The notes: generated by a model from the sequence alone, not told the origin. Positions 1-6,428 are shown, counted from the first letter of the stretch. The stretch: 11,691 bases of DNA from Fidelibacterota bacterium (GCA_030629925.1 DAOVOB010000018.1:1-11691), one strand, 5' to 3'. Translations and numbers: made by a program.

Positions 1-1
1 C

Positions 2-766
2 GTTAAGTATTTAATTGAAGCCGGAAAGATCATTTCCAGCCGGATTCATACCAAGAAGATCATTGACCACAAATCCACAGATATCGATCTGGTCACAGAG
101 GTTGATCGCGAAGTTGAATTATTTCTCATGGAGAAACTTAGTGCCCTTCTTCCGGGTAGTGAATTTTTATCGGAAGAGACGGCCAGTGAGATCAAAACAG
201 CGGAAAAACTATGGGTCATGGACCCGATCGACGGGACGCTTAATTTTGTGCACGGCTTTCCTATGGTCTGTATTTCACTCGCCCTGCATGAAAATGGAAT
301 TCCCACTCATGCCTATGTCTATAATCCCATGATCAATTACCTTTTTGAAGCCCAGCGCGGACAAGGTGCTAAATTGAATGGCAATGAAATACATGTCTCC
401 AAGTATACCAAATTGAAAGAATGTCTCTTATCTACAGGCTTCCCTTACGATTACCCCACAAATCCGGAAAATAATCTAAATTACTTTGATCATTTCAATC
501 GACTGGTCCAGGGTGTTCGTCGACCCGGTTCTGCTGCTATGGATATGGCATTTACCGCAGCAGGTACCTTTGATGGTTTCTGGGAATGGCATTTAAAACC
601 CTGGGATGTAGCCGCCGGAATATTGCTTATCGAAGAAGCAGGCGGTATTGTCACGAACTTTGATGGAAAGCCCTATCAATTCTCCGATAAACATATTGTG
701 GCAGGAAATCCGGCGATTCATGCTTTGATGTTGCAAGAGATAGAAGACGTAAAACGTAAGACATGA
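2..766 (+). CDS. Inositol monophosphatase family protein (5' end outside window)
   Basis: The reading frame is open from the window's left edge, so the start lies upstream and 254 residues are visible. The family are Mg2+-dependent phosphatases of inositol 1-phosphate and related sugar phosphates. Seen here (numbered from the first visible codon): a KSTDIDLVTEVD segment near residues 24-35, the metal-ligand region LSEET with Glu58, motif A WVMDPIDGTLNF (Asp74 and Asp77), and motif B WDVAAGILLIEEAGG with Asp202. All the expected metal ligands are present, so it should be active. The visible part is close to the family's usual 250-270 residues, so only a few residues are missing. It could be SuhB-like or a histidinol-phosphatase-type member; the sequence does not decide. 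It converges on rimO, with the GxxExxY element starting five bases after its stop. Confidence 0.93.
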   Translation, partial: VKYLIEAGKIISSRIHTKKIIDHKSTDIDLVTEVDREVELFLMEKLSALLPGSEFLSEETASEIKTAEKLWVMDPIDGTLNFVHGFPMVCISLALHENGIPTHAYVYNPMINYLFEAQRGQGAKLNGNEIHVSKYTKLKECLLSTGFPYDYPTNPENNLNYFDHFNRLVQGVRRPGSAAMDMAFTAAGTFDGFWEWHLKPWDVAAGILLIEEAGGIVTNFDGKPYQFSDKHIVAGNPAIHALMLQEIEDVKRKT

Positions 767-771
767 AGAAG

Positions 772-806
772 ACCTCACACAAAGGCGCTAAGTACCGCAA
801 AGACAC
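772..806 (+). repeat. Left outer inverted repeat of the GxxExxY element
   Basis: A 35-bp segment perfectly complementary to 1540-1574; the match breaks at 771 and 807. It contains the unit CCGCAAAGA at 795-803. The same unit recurs at 820-828 and 853-861 within the longer left arm. Confidence 0.9.
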
Positions 807-884
807 TAAGTTTTTATATCCGCAAAGATTCACAAGGTCACAATATAGGGTTCCGCAAAGAGACAAAGTGCACAAAGAATTCTT
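807..884 (+). repeat. Inner left arm: degenerate CAAAG-unit array
   Basis: Continues the left arm with two more CCGCAAAGA copies (820-828, 853-861) and with CACAAGG, GACAAAG and CACAAAG variants, running up to the stop codon of the GxxExxY gene. Relative to the right arm it carries about 64 extra bases between the outer repeat and the shared CACAAAGAATTCTTTT block. Confidence 0.65.
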
Positions 885-1268
885 TTATTCTATGATACCG
901 TTTATAATTCTTTTTATACCATCTTTTATTAGTTTCTCACCAAAATTGATTAACAAACCAAGTTTATATCCGGTAAGCCTTAAATATGTTAATAGCTGTT
1001 TCTTATCAACCTCGTTTAGATGGGATTTTGACTTTAATTCAATAATAACTGAATCATTTACGACTAAATCCGCTACAAATACTCTATCAAGTTGAATATC
1101 TTCAAATTGTGCAGGCATTATAACCTGACGTTCAACCTTTAATTCTCTTTTAATTAAATATTCGGCAAGAATACATTCATATACTGATTCAAACATACCC
1201 GGTCCGGTTTTGGTATGAATTTGATATGCACAATCTACAACTATTTTTGCAATATCATTTTCATTCAT
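885..1268 (-). CDS. GxxExxY protein, PDDEXK-like
   Basis: A 127-residue protein with the signature GMFESVY (Gly24, Glu27, Tyr30), then ADLVV with Asp67 and an IIELKS segment with Glu77 and Lys79. That spacing matches the D...ExK core of the PD-(D/E)XK nuclease fold assigned to this family (PDDEXK_3). A QLLTYLRLTGYKLGLLINFG segment (91-110) follows, also typical. The length is the usual 120-130 residues and no key residue is missing. I chose the ATG at 1268, not the upstream in-frame TTG at 1280, because a GGAGA ribosome-binding site ends five bases before it and overlaps the TTG. The gene lies within CAAAG-type inverted repeats, downstream of rimO on the same strand. The family's cellular role is not established; a nuclease activity is inferred from the fold. 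Confidence 0.93.
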   Translation of the reverse strand: MNENDIAKIVVDCAYQIHTKTGPGMFESVYECILAEYLIKRELKVERQVIMPAQFEDIQLDRVFVADLVVNDSVIIELKSKSHLNEVDKKQLLTYLRLTGYKLGLLINFGEKLIKDGIKRIINGIIE

Positions 1269-1539
1269 AATTTTCTCCAATAATTGATTTAATGATAGCT
1301 ATTTAAAGCATTATTAGAAATAGCTCTACCTATCGATTTTGAATGAGGATATTTCTTCGTCCTCCTCATCAAAGTCATTCAATTCTATCTAATTATTTTA
1401 AGAATTTCCAGTAAATATTTAAAACATCAACATAATGTGATCCGTACAACATATTTCAAAACTTTTTGTGTGCTTTATTAGACTTTGCGGTAATGTTTTA
1501 CCGTGTTCTTGTTTTCCTTTGTGGGAAAAAGAATTCTTT
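1269..1539. other. Leader and inner right arm of the GxxExxY element, no gene
   Basis: AT-rich, non-coding. It holds a dyad AGCTATTT (1297-1304) / AAATAGCT (1318-1325) with a 13-base spacer and a second dyad ATGAGGA (1343-1349) / TCCTCAT (1363-1369). Both lie upstream of the GxxExxY start. From about 1460 the degenerate CAAAG units of the right arm begin, including ACTTTGCGG at 1482-1490. The promoter of the gene would be expected here, but I cannot place it with confidence. Confidence 0.5.
1274..1278 (-). promoter_or_regulatory. Ribosome-binding site deciding the GxxExxY start
   Basis: GGAGA on the minus strand with a five-base spacer to the ATG at 1268. It rules out the TTG twelve bases upstream, which it would overlap. 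Confidence 0.7.
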
Positions 1540-1574
1540 GTGTCTTTGCGGTACTTAGCGCCTTTGTGTGAGGT
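1540..1574 (-). repeat. Right outer inverted repeat of the GxxExxY element
   Basis: Exact reverse complement of 772-806. Read on the minus strand it runs straight into CACAAAGAATTCTTTT (1542-1527), a 16-base stretch that also occurs in the left arm at 871-886. Further degenerate units continue inward to about 1460. Confidence 0.9.
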
Positions 1575-1576
1575 AT

Positions 1577-2863
1577 TTATGAATCCCGCGTTACAACATC
1601 CGCAAGGATATCATAATCCACAGCATCGGTGATCTCTACTTCAACAAACTCGCCTTTTTTCAGTTCACCCGGGATGATGACACGATTATCGATATCAGGT
1701 GAATCTCTGAACGTACGTCCGTAACTGTCACCGCTGACACTATCATATGTATCGATCAAAACCTGTTGTTTTGTCCCTATCAGGGCTTGGTTTTTCTCAA
1801 GTGAAATTTCCTGCTGAGCTGTCATGATTGCTTCAAGGCGCTTCTGTTTGATCCCTTCGGGGATGGGGTCACCCAAAGGAACAGCCGGTGTACCTTCTTC
1901 CTGAGAATAAGTAAAACCGCCCAAACGATCAAAACGGGTTTCCTTAACGAAATCAAGCAACTCATCGAATGCTTCATCCGTTTCACCCGGGAACCCGACC
2001 ATCACGGTGGTTCTTAAGGCAAGATTTGGGATCTCGGCTCTGAGTTTTGTGATCAATTCACGGATATGATCACCATCCTTACCTCTTTTCATGGCACGGA
2101 TCATGTCGGTATGAATATGTTGGATTGGGATATCAATATAAGGTAAAATGCTTTTTGAGTCATTGATCACTTTGATCAATTCAAGATCAAAATGAGCCGG
2201 ATGCGCATAATGCAATCTAATCCAAGGAAAAGCGTTCATCGCATCCAAATCCCGTAAAAGTTTGGGAAGTCTCACATCTTTGCCAAGATCCCAGCCGTAA
2301 GTCGTGGTATCTTGAGCGATCACGATCAATTCTTTTACGCCCTGTTTTGCCAAATTTTCAGCCTCTTTCAAGATAATTTCAGGCTTTAAGCTAAGCTGTT
2401 TCCCGCGAATAAGGGGAATCGCACAATAAGCACACTTATTATTACAGCCTTCCGCGATCTTTAAAAAGGCATAATGTCCCGGGGTCATCAGTGAGCGAGG
2501 AGCAGCAATAGCATCTTTGTGCAATAAATACCGGGCAACATCATTAATTTCATTTACACCAAAAAAAGCATCAACTTCCGGTAATTCATTTTTCAGCTCT
2601 TCAAGGTATCGTTGCGATAAGCAACCCATTACGATCAAGGATCTGATCTGACCACTTTCTTTCAGCTTTACAGCCTGAAGTATGGTATTGATACTTTCCT
2701 CTTTCGCAGGGAGAATGAATCCACAGGTATTAATGATCAGAACTTCAGATTTTTCAGCCAGATCAGTGTATTGAAATCCACCACTAAGCAAAAGACCTTT
2801 GACTTCTTCACTATCTACAAGGTTTTTCGAACAGCCCAGTGATATGATATGAAATTTTTTCAT
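1577..2863 (-). CDS. rimO: Ribosomal protein S12 methylthiotransferase RimO
   Basis: A 428-residue radical-SAM methylthiotransferase, which adds a methylthio group to the conserved aspartate of ribosomal protein S12. The N-terminal methylthiotransferase domain opens with ISLGCSKNLVDSEE, typical of RimO and distinct from MiaB. Its cluster cysteines are Cys11, Cys47 (INTCGF) and Cys81 (MGCLSQRY). The radical-SAM motif is CNNKCAYC (Cys140, Cys144, Cys147), followed by AIPLIRGK. The C-terminal TRAM domain spans about 360-425 and includes GRTFRDSPDIDN. The length is normal for the family and all six cluster cysteines are present. The ATG at 2863 directly precedes the conserved N-terminus; no strong ribosome-binding site is visible. 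It lies about 300 bases downstream of ftsY on the same strand, the gap being full of repeats, so it may have its own promoter. Confidence 0.97.
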   Translation of the reverse strand: MKKFHIISLGCSKNLVDSEEVKGLLLSGGFQYTDLAEKSEVLIINTCGFILPAKEESINTILQAVKLKESGQIRSLIVMGCLSQRYLEELKNELPEVDAFFGVNEINDVARYLLHKDAIAAPRSLMTPGHYAFLKIAEGCNNKCAYCAIPLIRGKQLSLKPEIILKEAENLAKQGVKELIVIAQDTTTYGWDLGKDVRLPKLLRDLDAMNAFPWIRLHYAHPAHFDLELIKVINDSKSILPYIDIPIQHIHTDMIRAMKRGKDGDHIRELITKLRAEIPNLALRTTVMVGFPGETDEAFDELLDFVKETRFDRLGGFTYSQEEGTPAVPLGDPIPEGIKQKRLEAIMTAQQEISLEKNQALIGTKQQVLIDTYDSVSGDSYGRTFRDSPDIDNRVIIPGELKKGEFVEVEITDAVDYDILADVVTRDS

Positions 2864-2988
2864 GTGCTGTTTTTCTCAATTTAAGGTGTCGCACCTACGG
2901 CGCTTGATTTTGTGATAATCATCTATTTTCTACAAAGGTTTCGCCCCTCTGGGGCTCCCTATTCCTTACTTCTTACTCTCTTTCGGGC

Positions 2989-3044
2989 ACTCATCACTTA
3001 TAACTCATCACTTATAACTCATCACTTATAACTCATCACTCATA
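2989..3044. repeat. 14-bp tandem repeat, four copies
   Basis: Unit ACTCATCACTTATA. Copies at 2989, 3003 and 3017 are identical; the fourth at 3031 has one change (C for T at unit position 11). The unit length is not a multiple of three and no reading frame crosses it. Confidence 0.9.
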
Positions 3045-3048
3045 ACTT

Positions 3049-3072
3049 TCTTCAACATTTCAACGCTTCAAC
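3049..3072 (+). repeat. TTCAAC 8-bp repeat cluster, copy 1
   Basis: Three 8-base units ending in TTCAAC, including ATTTCAAC and GCTTCAAC. The same family recurs at 3129-3168 and, on the opposite strand, at 6362-6386. Confidence 0.75.
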
Positions 3073-3128
3073 AACACCATCTCATGAATAGATCTCTCCG
3101 CTACGGTCGAGATGACAGTCTATGTGGT

Positions 3129-3168
3129 ATTTCAACATTTCAACATTTCAACGCTTCAACGTTTCAAC
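3129..3168 (+). repeat. TTCAAC 8-bp repeat cluster, copy 2, overlapping the ftsY stop
   Basis: Five contiguous 8-base units: three ATTTCAAC, then GCTTCAAC and GTTTCAAC. The last unit covers the stop codon of ftsY (3164-3166), so the repeat supplies the terminating TGA. Confidence 0.85.
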
Positions 3169-4138
3169 TTTCCTCAAATCCCTCGAACATGGCATGAACG
3201 TAGCGAACCGGATCAAAAACCTGGAGATCCTCCAGCTTTTCTCCCAGTCCAATATATTTAACCGGAATACTTAATTTTTGTCTAATCCCGATCATGGATC
3301 CGCCTTTGGCCGTTCCGTCAAGTTTTGTGACGATCAATCCCGTTATCGGTGTTACTTTGGTAAATTCCTGGGCTTGGACCACCGAATTCTGTCCTATTGA
3401 GCCATCGAGAACAAGTAAAGTTTCATGAGGCGCAGCCGGAATGATCTTTTGGATCACGCGCTTGATCTTATCCAATTCTTCCATTAAATGAACTTTATTA
3501 TGCAAGCGACCGGCGGTATCGATGAGAACAACATCGCTATTACGCGATAATCCTGCCTGTATTCCGTCATAAACGATGCCTGAGGGCGCTTTTGCTTCCA
3601 GGTTCTTGATTATATCCACTCCCGCGCGTTCGGCCCATATATCCAATTGTTCTATGGCAGCCGCTCGGTAAGTATCACCGGCAACGATCAGGACTTTTTT
3701 ACCCTCACCGCGATAAAGAGAAGCCAGTTTCCCAATTGTCGTAGTCTTCCCCGCTCCGTTTACACCAACGACCAAGATAACACAGGGATGATTTTCATCG
3801 ATTGGAATACTGAGGTCATCATCTTTGAACAGATCTTCAAAAAGTTCAGCGATGATATCGCGTATATCTTCATAAGCCAGCAGGTCTTTTTTTCGGGAAG
3901 CCGCTTCGATCTTTTCCAGGATCATATCGCAAACGTCCGCACCAAGATCCGATTCATATAAAAAGGCCTCAATGTCTTCCATAAAATTGTCTGATATCTT
4001 CATCCCTCGTCCAAAAAGTGACAATAATCCCTCTTTGAACCGATTCCTGGATTTGCTTAAACCAGCTTCGTAGCGTTCATCGGTTTTGATCTCTTGCTGA
4101 ATTTGTTCTTCTTTTTTCTTTTTTCTAAATAATCCCAT
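3164..4138 (-). CDS. ftsY: Signal recognition particle receptor FtsY
   Basis: A 324-residue SRP-family GTPase that docks SRP-ribosome complexes at the inner membrane. A short basic N-terminus (GLFRKKKKEE) stands in place of the long acidic A domain of the E. coli protein and is followed by the N-domain helices (about 25-105). The GTPase motifs are the P-loop GVNGAGKTTT (125-134), GDTYRAAAIEQLD (154-166), DTAGRLHNK (207-215), TKLDGTAKGG (271-280) and GLGEKLEDLQVFDP (297-310). No essential motif is missing. I chose the ATG at 4138 over an in-frame TTG at 4150: it gives the typical MGLF start and has GAAAG just upstream. The stop codon falls inside an intergenic 8-base repeat. It is downstream of the pgsA-like gene on the same strand, separated by about 200 bases of palindromes. 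Confidence 0.97.
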   Translation of the reverse strand: MGLFRKKKKEEQIQQEIKTDERYEAGLSKSRNRFKEGLLSLFGRGMKISDNFMEDIEAFLYESDLGADVCDMILEKIEAASRKKDLLAYEDIRDIIAELFEDLFKDDDLSIPIDENHPCVILVVGVNGAGKTTTIGKLASLYRGEGKKVLIVAGDTYRAAAIEQLDIWAERAGVDIIKNLEAKAPSGIVYDGIQAGLSRNSDVVLIDTAGRLHNKVHLMEELDKIKRVIQKIIPAAPHETLLVLDGSIGQNSVVQAQEFTKVTPITGLIVTKLDGTAKGGSMIGIRQKLSIPVKYIGLGEKLEDLQVFDPVRYVHAMFEGFEES

Positions 4139-4168
4139 AAAATCTTTCAATTATAACATTTATTGCAC

Positions 4169-4188
4169 AGACGCGATGCATCGCGTCT
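4169..4188. repeat. Perfect 20-bp palindrome
   Basis: A perfect dyad centred on GATGCATC with arms AGACGCGATG / CATCGCGTCT, followed by CTAC. It resembles the short palindromes scattered between genes in many environmental bacteria. It is the first of three palindromes in the pgsA-ftsY gap. Confidence 0.85.
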
Positions 4189-4228
4189 CTACATTATCTC
4201 ATTTTATTTCAAATCCATGCAAAGGTAC

Positions 4229-4248
4229 GGGAGGGTCTAGACCCTCCC
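4229..4248. repeat. Second 20-bp palindrome
   Basis: A perfect dyad GGGAGGGTCT / AGACCCTCCC centred on CTAG. There is no T-tract on either side, so it is not a typical rho-independent terminator. Confidence 0.85.
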
Positions 4249-4255
4249 TATTTTC

Positions 4256-4315
4256 GGGCGACTCTAGCATGCCATTCGCCCCGATTATTCGGGGTAGCGA
4301 AGAATGGAGTCGCCC
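4256..4315. repeat. REP-like compound hairpin
   Basis: The outer stem GGGCGACTC (4256-4264) pairs with GAGTCGCCC (4307-4315), and the inner stem CCCCGA-TTAT-TCGGGG spans 4279-4294. Between them CCATTC and GAATGG pair imperfectly. This is a long cruciform-type structure with no adjacent T-run. A related CCCCGAA/TTCGGGG hairpin occurs at 11416-11446. Confidence 0.8.
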
Positions 4316-4342
4316 CTACAATACCTTAAAATATGTACAAAA

Positions 4343-4939
4343 TCAATTTTCAAGTTCTTTTGCTTTAAATATTTTCACACTCTGAACCGTATACGCGACC
4401 CATGAGATCAACATCAACAGGGCTGAAAGATAAAGGACATATATCGCATATAAATTCACACCCAGATAAAATTCCAGTAACCACAGAACACCGGCGATCG
4501 TAAGAACAAAAATAAACATCTTTCCTGCAATATTAGCTCCGGTCACAATTTTATATTTTTTATAAATGATCCGTTTTATTGTGTATATACTAGCATCTCT
4601 GACGGTTAAAACTATCAGGAACCAGAGTGGAAAATCCATACGGATGATCATTAGTACTATCATGCCGGCTGCTACTACTTTATCAGCTACGGGATCGATA
4701 AACTTGCCAAAATCCGAAACTTTATGGGTCTTTCGGGCTACAAATCCATCTAACCAATCCGAGACCACACAAATCCCCAAAATGATCAATCCCCAGACCC
4801 AGCGATCTGTCGCAAAGAACCACACAGCTGGAATTGTAAGGACAATACGAGCCATGCTGATGATATTTGCAGCAGTAAAATAACGGGTTGTATCCGATTC
4901 TTGCGTAACAAATTTATCTTTTATCTGATCTTCAAACAT
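4343..4939 (-). CDS. pgsA: CDP-alcohol phosphatidyltransferase, PgsA-like
   Basis: A 198-residue membrane enzyme, most likely making phosphatidylglycerol phosphate from CDP-diacylglycerol and glycerol 3-phosphate. The family signature D-x2-D-G-x2-A-R-x8-G-x3-D-x3-D is complete: Asp61, Asp64, Gly65, Ala68, Arg69, Gly78, Asp82, Asp86 in DWLDGFVARKTHKVSDFG. Hydrophobic segments lie at about 24-42, 47-60, 85-100, 100-115, 135-158 and 163-190, as expected for a six-helix protein. The start ATG at 4939 has GAGGT five bases upstream. It follows the second ECF ATPase with 12 bases between, so co-transcription is likely. Other CDP-alcohol transferases (phosphatidylserine or cardiolipin synthases of this fold) cannot be excluded from the motif alone. 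Confidence 0.88.
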   Translation of the reverse strand: MFEDQIKDKFVTQESDTTRYFTAANIISMARIVLTIPAVWFFATDRWVWGLIILGICVVSDWLDGFVARKTHKVSDFGKFIDPVADKVVAAGMIVLMIIRMDFPLWFLIVLTVRDASIYTIKRIIYKKYKIVTGANIAGKMFIFVLTIAGVLWLLEFYLGVNLYAIYVLYLSALLMLISWVAYTVQSVKIFKAKELEN

Positions 4940-4951
4940 TCGGACCTCGTT

Positions 4952-5620
4952 TTAGAATGAATAATAACTTAAAATATGTTCTTTTTCAATAATTTGTTCA
5001 ATTGAGAAATGCTCAGCAATATTAAGGTCTTCCATTCGGATCAAATGATCCGCAACGGCAATGCAATCCAGCAAACGGTGCGATATGATAAAAACCCTGC
5101 TTCTTTCTTGCACTTCCTTGATGATCTCAAACAGTATCTGACGGTATGCCATATTCAAAGCGGTTGTCGGTTCATCAAGAATCGTGACCGGCGCTTTGAC
5201 CGCAGCGGCAAGACAAAGTCCCAATCGCTGTCTTTCACCCTCAGAATAATGTGCCAAACGTCTATTTTTGTCCAACAGTTGATCTATCTCAAGTTTCTTG
5301 GCATATTGATCAAAAAGCATGGGATCAAAATACTGGCCAACCGTATATCGCTTATCCTTATAAAGTTCAAGAATACTTTCCGGCGTATTCCCCGTAAAAA
5401 GTCGTGTCAAATCCTGAGAAAGATAGGCACAAAAAAGATACTCGGAGAATGCTCCCACTTCTCGCAAATGCGAATCTGATAGAAGTTTGATCAATAGGGA
5501 CTTACCACTGCCCACAGAACCCATAATGGCTGTACAAGAAGATGCTGAAAGATCGATCTCAAGAGCATTGATAAGCTCTTTTGTGTCCGATATCTTGTAT
5601 ATAAAAGGAAGAATCTTCAT
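4952..5620 (-). CDS. ECF-type ABC transporter ATPase (second of pair)
   Basis: A 222-residue ATP-binding subunit. Visible motifs: Walker A GSVGSGKS (34-41), Q-loop YLSQD with Gln69, signature YSEGE (125-129), Walker B VTILDE with catalytic Glu150, D-loop region PTTALN, and switch histidine His181 in ISHR. It is slightly short for the family, with a terse N-terminal strand region. Its ATG directly follows the TAA of the upstream ATPase gene (TAAATG). An AGGAGA site lies inside the end of that gene, so the two are probably translationally coupled and form a heterodimer. The likely role is to energise an energy-coupling-factor (vitamin or metal) importer, but no transmembrane EcfT or substrate-binding EcfS gene is in the window. 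The substrate cannot be told. Confidence 0.85.
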   Translation of the reverse strand: MKILPFIYKISDTKELINALEIDLSASSCTAIMGSVGSGKSLLIKLLSDSHLREVGAFSEYLFCAYLSQDLTRLFTGNTPESILELYKDKRYTVGQYFDPMLFDQYAKKLEIDQLLDKNRRLAHYSEGERQRLGLCLAAAVKAPVTILDEPTTALNMAYRQILFEIIKEVQERSRVFIISHRLLDCIAVADHLIRMEDLNIAEHFSIEQIIEKEHILSYYSF

Positions 5621-6313
5621 TTATTGAGCGATCTCCTTTAGACGCATATTTACCAGTGTCGAATCAAGCACAATATGATATCTCTCAAATACTTCCGGGC
5701 ATTCATTTGCAGAAAACCGGCCTTTAATTACACCATCATCCATGATCCACACTGTATCGTTAAAACAATATTCATCGGGACTTTGGGACGTGATACATAT
5801 ACTTTTCCCTCTTTTTGCCATCTCTTTCATACAAGAATAAAATATCATTATCTTGGGGGGATCCAGATGGGATGTGGGTTCATCCATAAGGTAAATATCT
5901 GCCTCGGTCAGGCAAGTCGCTGCGATCATGACTAACTGCGTCTCACCAAATGACAAGGTGGAGATATCCCGATCCAATAAATGCTCAATGTGTAGAAGAC
6001 TCGCGATCTTAGTGACCTCTGATTCTGATTCTTCCTTGCTCTTTCCCGCATTTTTCAGAGGGAAATACAATTCATCGTGTACAAGCTGCATAATGATCTG
6101 ATGAAAAGGATTTTGCAGAAGCATTGCAACACGCTTATCCCCCGCTTCAATTTCGCCTGCCTGAAGATCAGAAAAACCGGCAATAGCCTTTAGCAACGAG
6201 GTCTTTCCGCAACCCGAGTTTCCCAATAATAGGATACTTTCACCGCTCTTGATCTCAAGATTTACACCCAGAGGTGAGGTGAAATGTGAAAGATGTGCGT
6301 TACGAATGATCAT
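5621..6313 (-). CDS. ECF-type ABC transporter ATPase (first of pair, degenerate H-loop)
   Basis: A 230-residue ATPase. Motifs: Walker A GNSGCGKT (31-38), Q-loop LLQNPFHQI with Gln67, DELYFPLKNAG (80-90), signature LSFGE (120-124), and Walker B IYLMDE with Glu145 followed by PTSHLDP. The QNPxHQI and DExxFPLxNxG text is characteristic of ECF (CbiO/EcfA) ATPases. The switch histidine usually found as ITHD is absent: the segment reads CITSQSPDEY (173-182). I chose the ATG at 6313, which gives a normal ATPase N-terminus; an in-frame TTG at 6346 would add 11 residues, and neither has a clear ribosome-binding site. It heads the minus-strand block and is divergent from the secreted-protein gene at 6775. 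Confidence 0.83.
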   Translation of the reverse strand: MIIRNAHLSHFTSPLGVNLEIKSGESILLLGNSGCGKTSLLKAIAGFSDLQAGEIEAGDKRVAMLLQNPFHQIIMQLVHDELYFPLKNAGKSKEESESEVTKIASLLHIEHLLDRDISTLSFGETQLVMIAATCLTEADIYLMDEPTSHLDPPKIMIFYSCMKEMAKRGKSICITSQSPDEYCFNDTVWIMDDGVIKGRFSANECPEVFERYHIVLDSTLVNMRLKEIAQ

Positions 6314-6361
6314 AGCTGAATATAGCTTTATTTCAGGGAGTTTCAAAAGACTTGTCGTTTT

Positions 6362-6386
6362 GTTGAACTGTTGAAGCGTTGAAAAC
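6362..6386 (-). repeat. TTCAAC 8-bp repeat cluster, copy 3 (inverted)
   Basis: Read on the minus strand it gives TTTTCAAC, GCTTCAAC and AGTTCAAC units, the same family as at 3049-3072 and 3129-3168. It lies about 50 bases upstream of the chosen start of the first ECF ATPase. Confidence 0.7.
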
Positions 6387-6428
6387 TATAAACGATGCCT
6401 GCTCTTCGAAGCTTTCTTGACCAGCGAA

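Larger units (their letters stand above)
772..1574. mobile_element. Putative 0.8-kb inverted-repeat element carrying a GxxExxY gene
   Basis: Positions 772-806 and 1540-1574 are a perfect 35-bp inverted repeat, and the single gene between them is a GxxExxY protein. Both arms are built of degenerate short units of the type CCGCAAAGA, CACAAAG and ACTAAG. The element occupies nearly all of the space between two convergent stop codons: it begins five bases after the phosphatase stop and ends two bases before the rimO stop. I see no convincing target-site duplication and no transposase, so mobility is an inference from the shape. Alternatives are a repeat-flanked gene spread by recombination, or a large bidirectional terminator that acquired a gene. 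Confidence 0.6.
2864..3163. other. Repeat-filled gap between ftsY and rimO, no gene
   Basis: No coding sequence is supported. In order it holds a short GC hairpin GCCCC-TCT-GGGGC (2943-2955), four tandem copies of a 14-base unit (2989-3044), a first cluster of 8-base TTCAAC units (3049-3072), a segment with the text CTACGGTCGAGATGACAG (3103-3120), which resembles dispersed intergenic text I have seen in other environmental genomes, and a second TTCAAC cluster (3129-3168). Confidence 0.7.

Noticed and set aside
763..1095. Plus-strand reading frame of 110 codons overlapping the GxxExxY gene
   Set aside because: It translates the left repeat arm and the antisense of a clear PDDEXK-like gene, so it is a shadow frame.
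2943..2955. GCCCC-TCT-GGGGC hairpin as the ftsY terminator
   Set aside because: It is about 210 bases past the ftsY stop and no T-run follows on the minus strand; it looks like part of a dispersed repeat.
2989..3072. CRISPR array
   Set aside because: The units are 14 and 8 bases, contiguous and without spacers.
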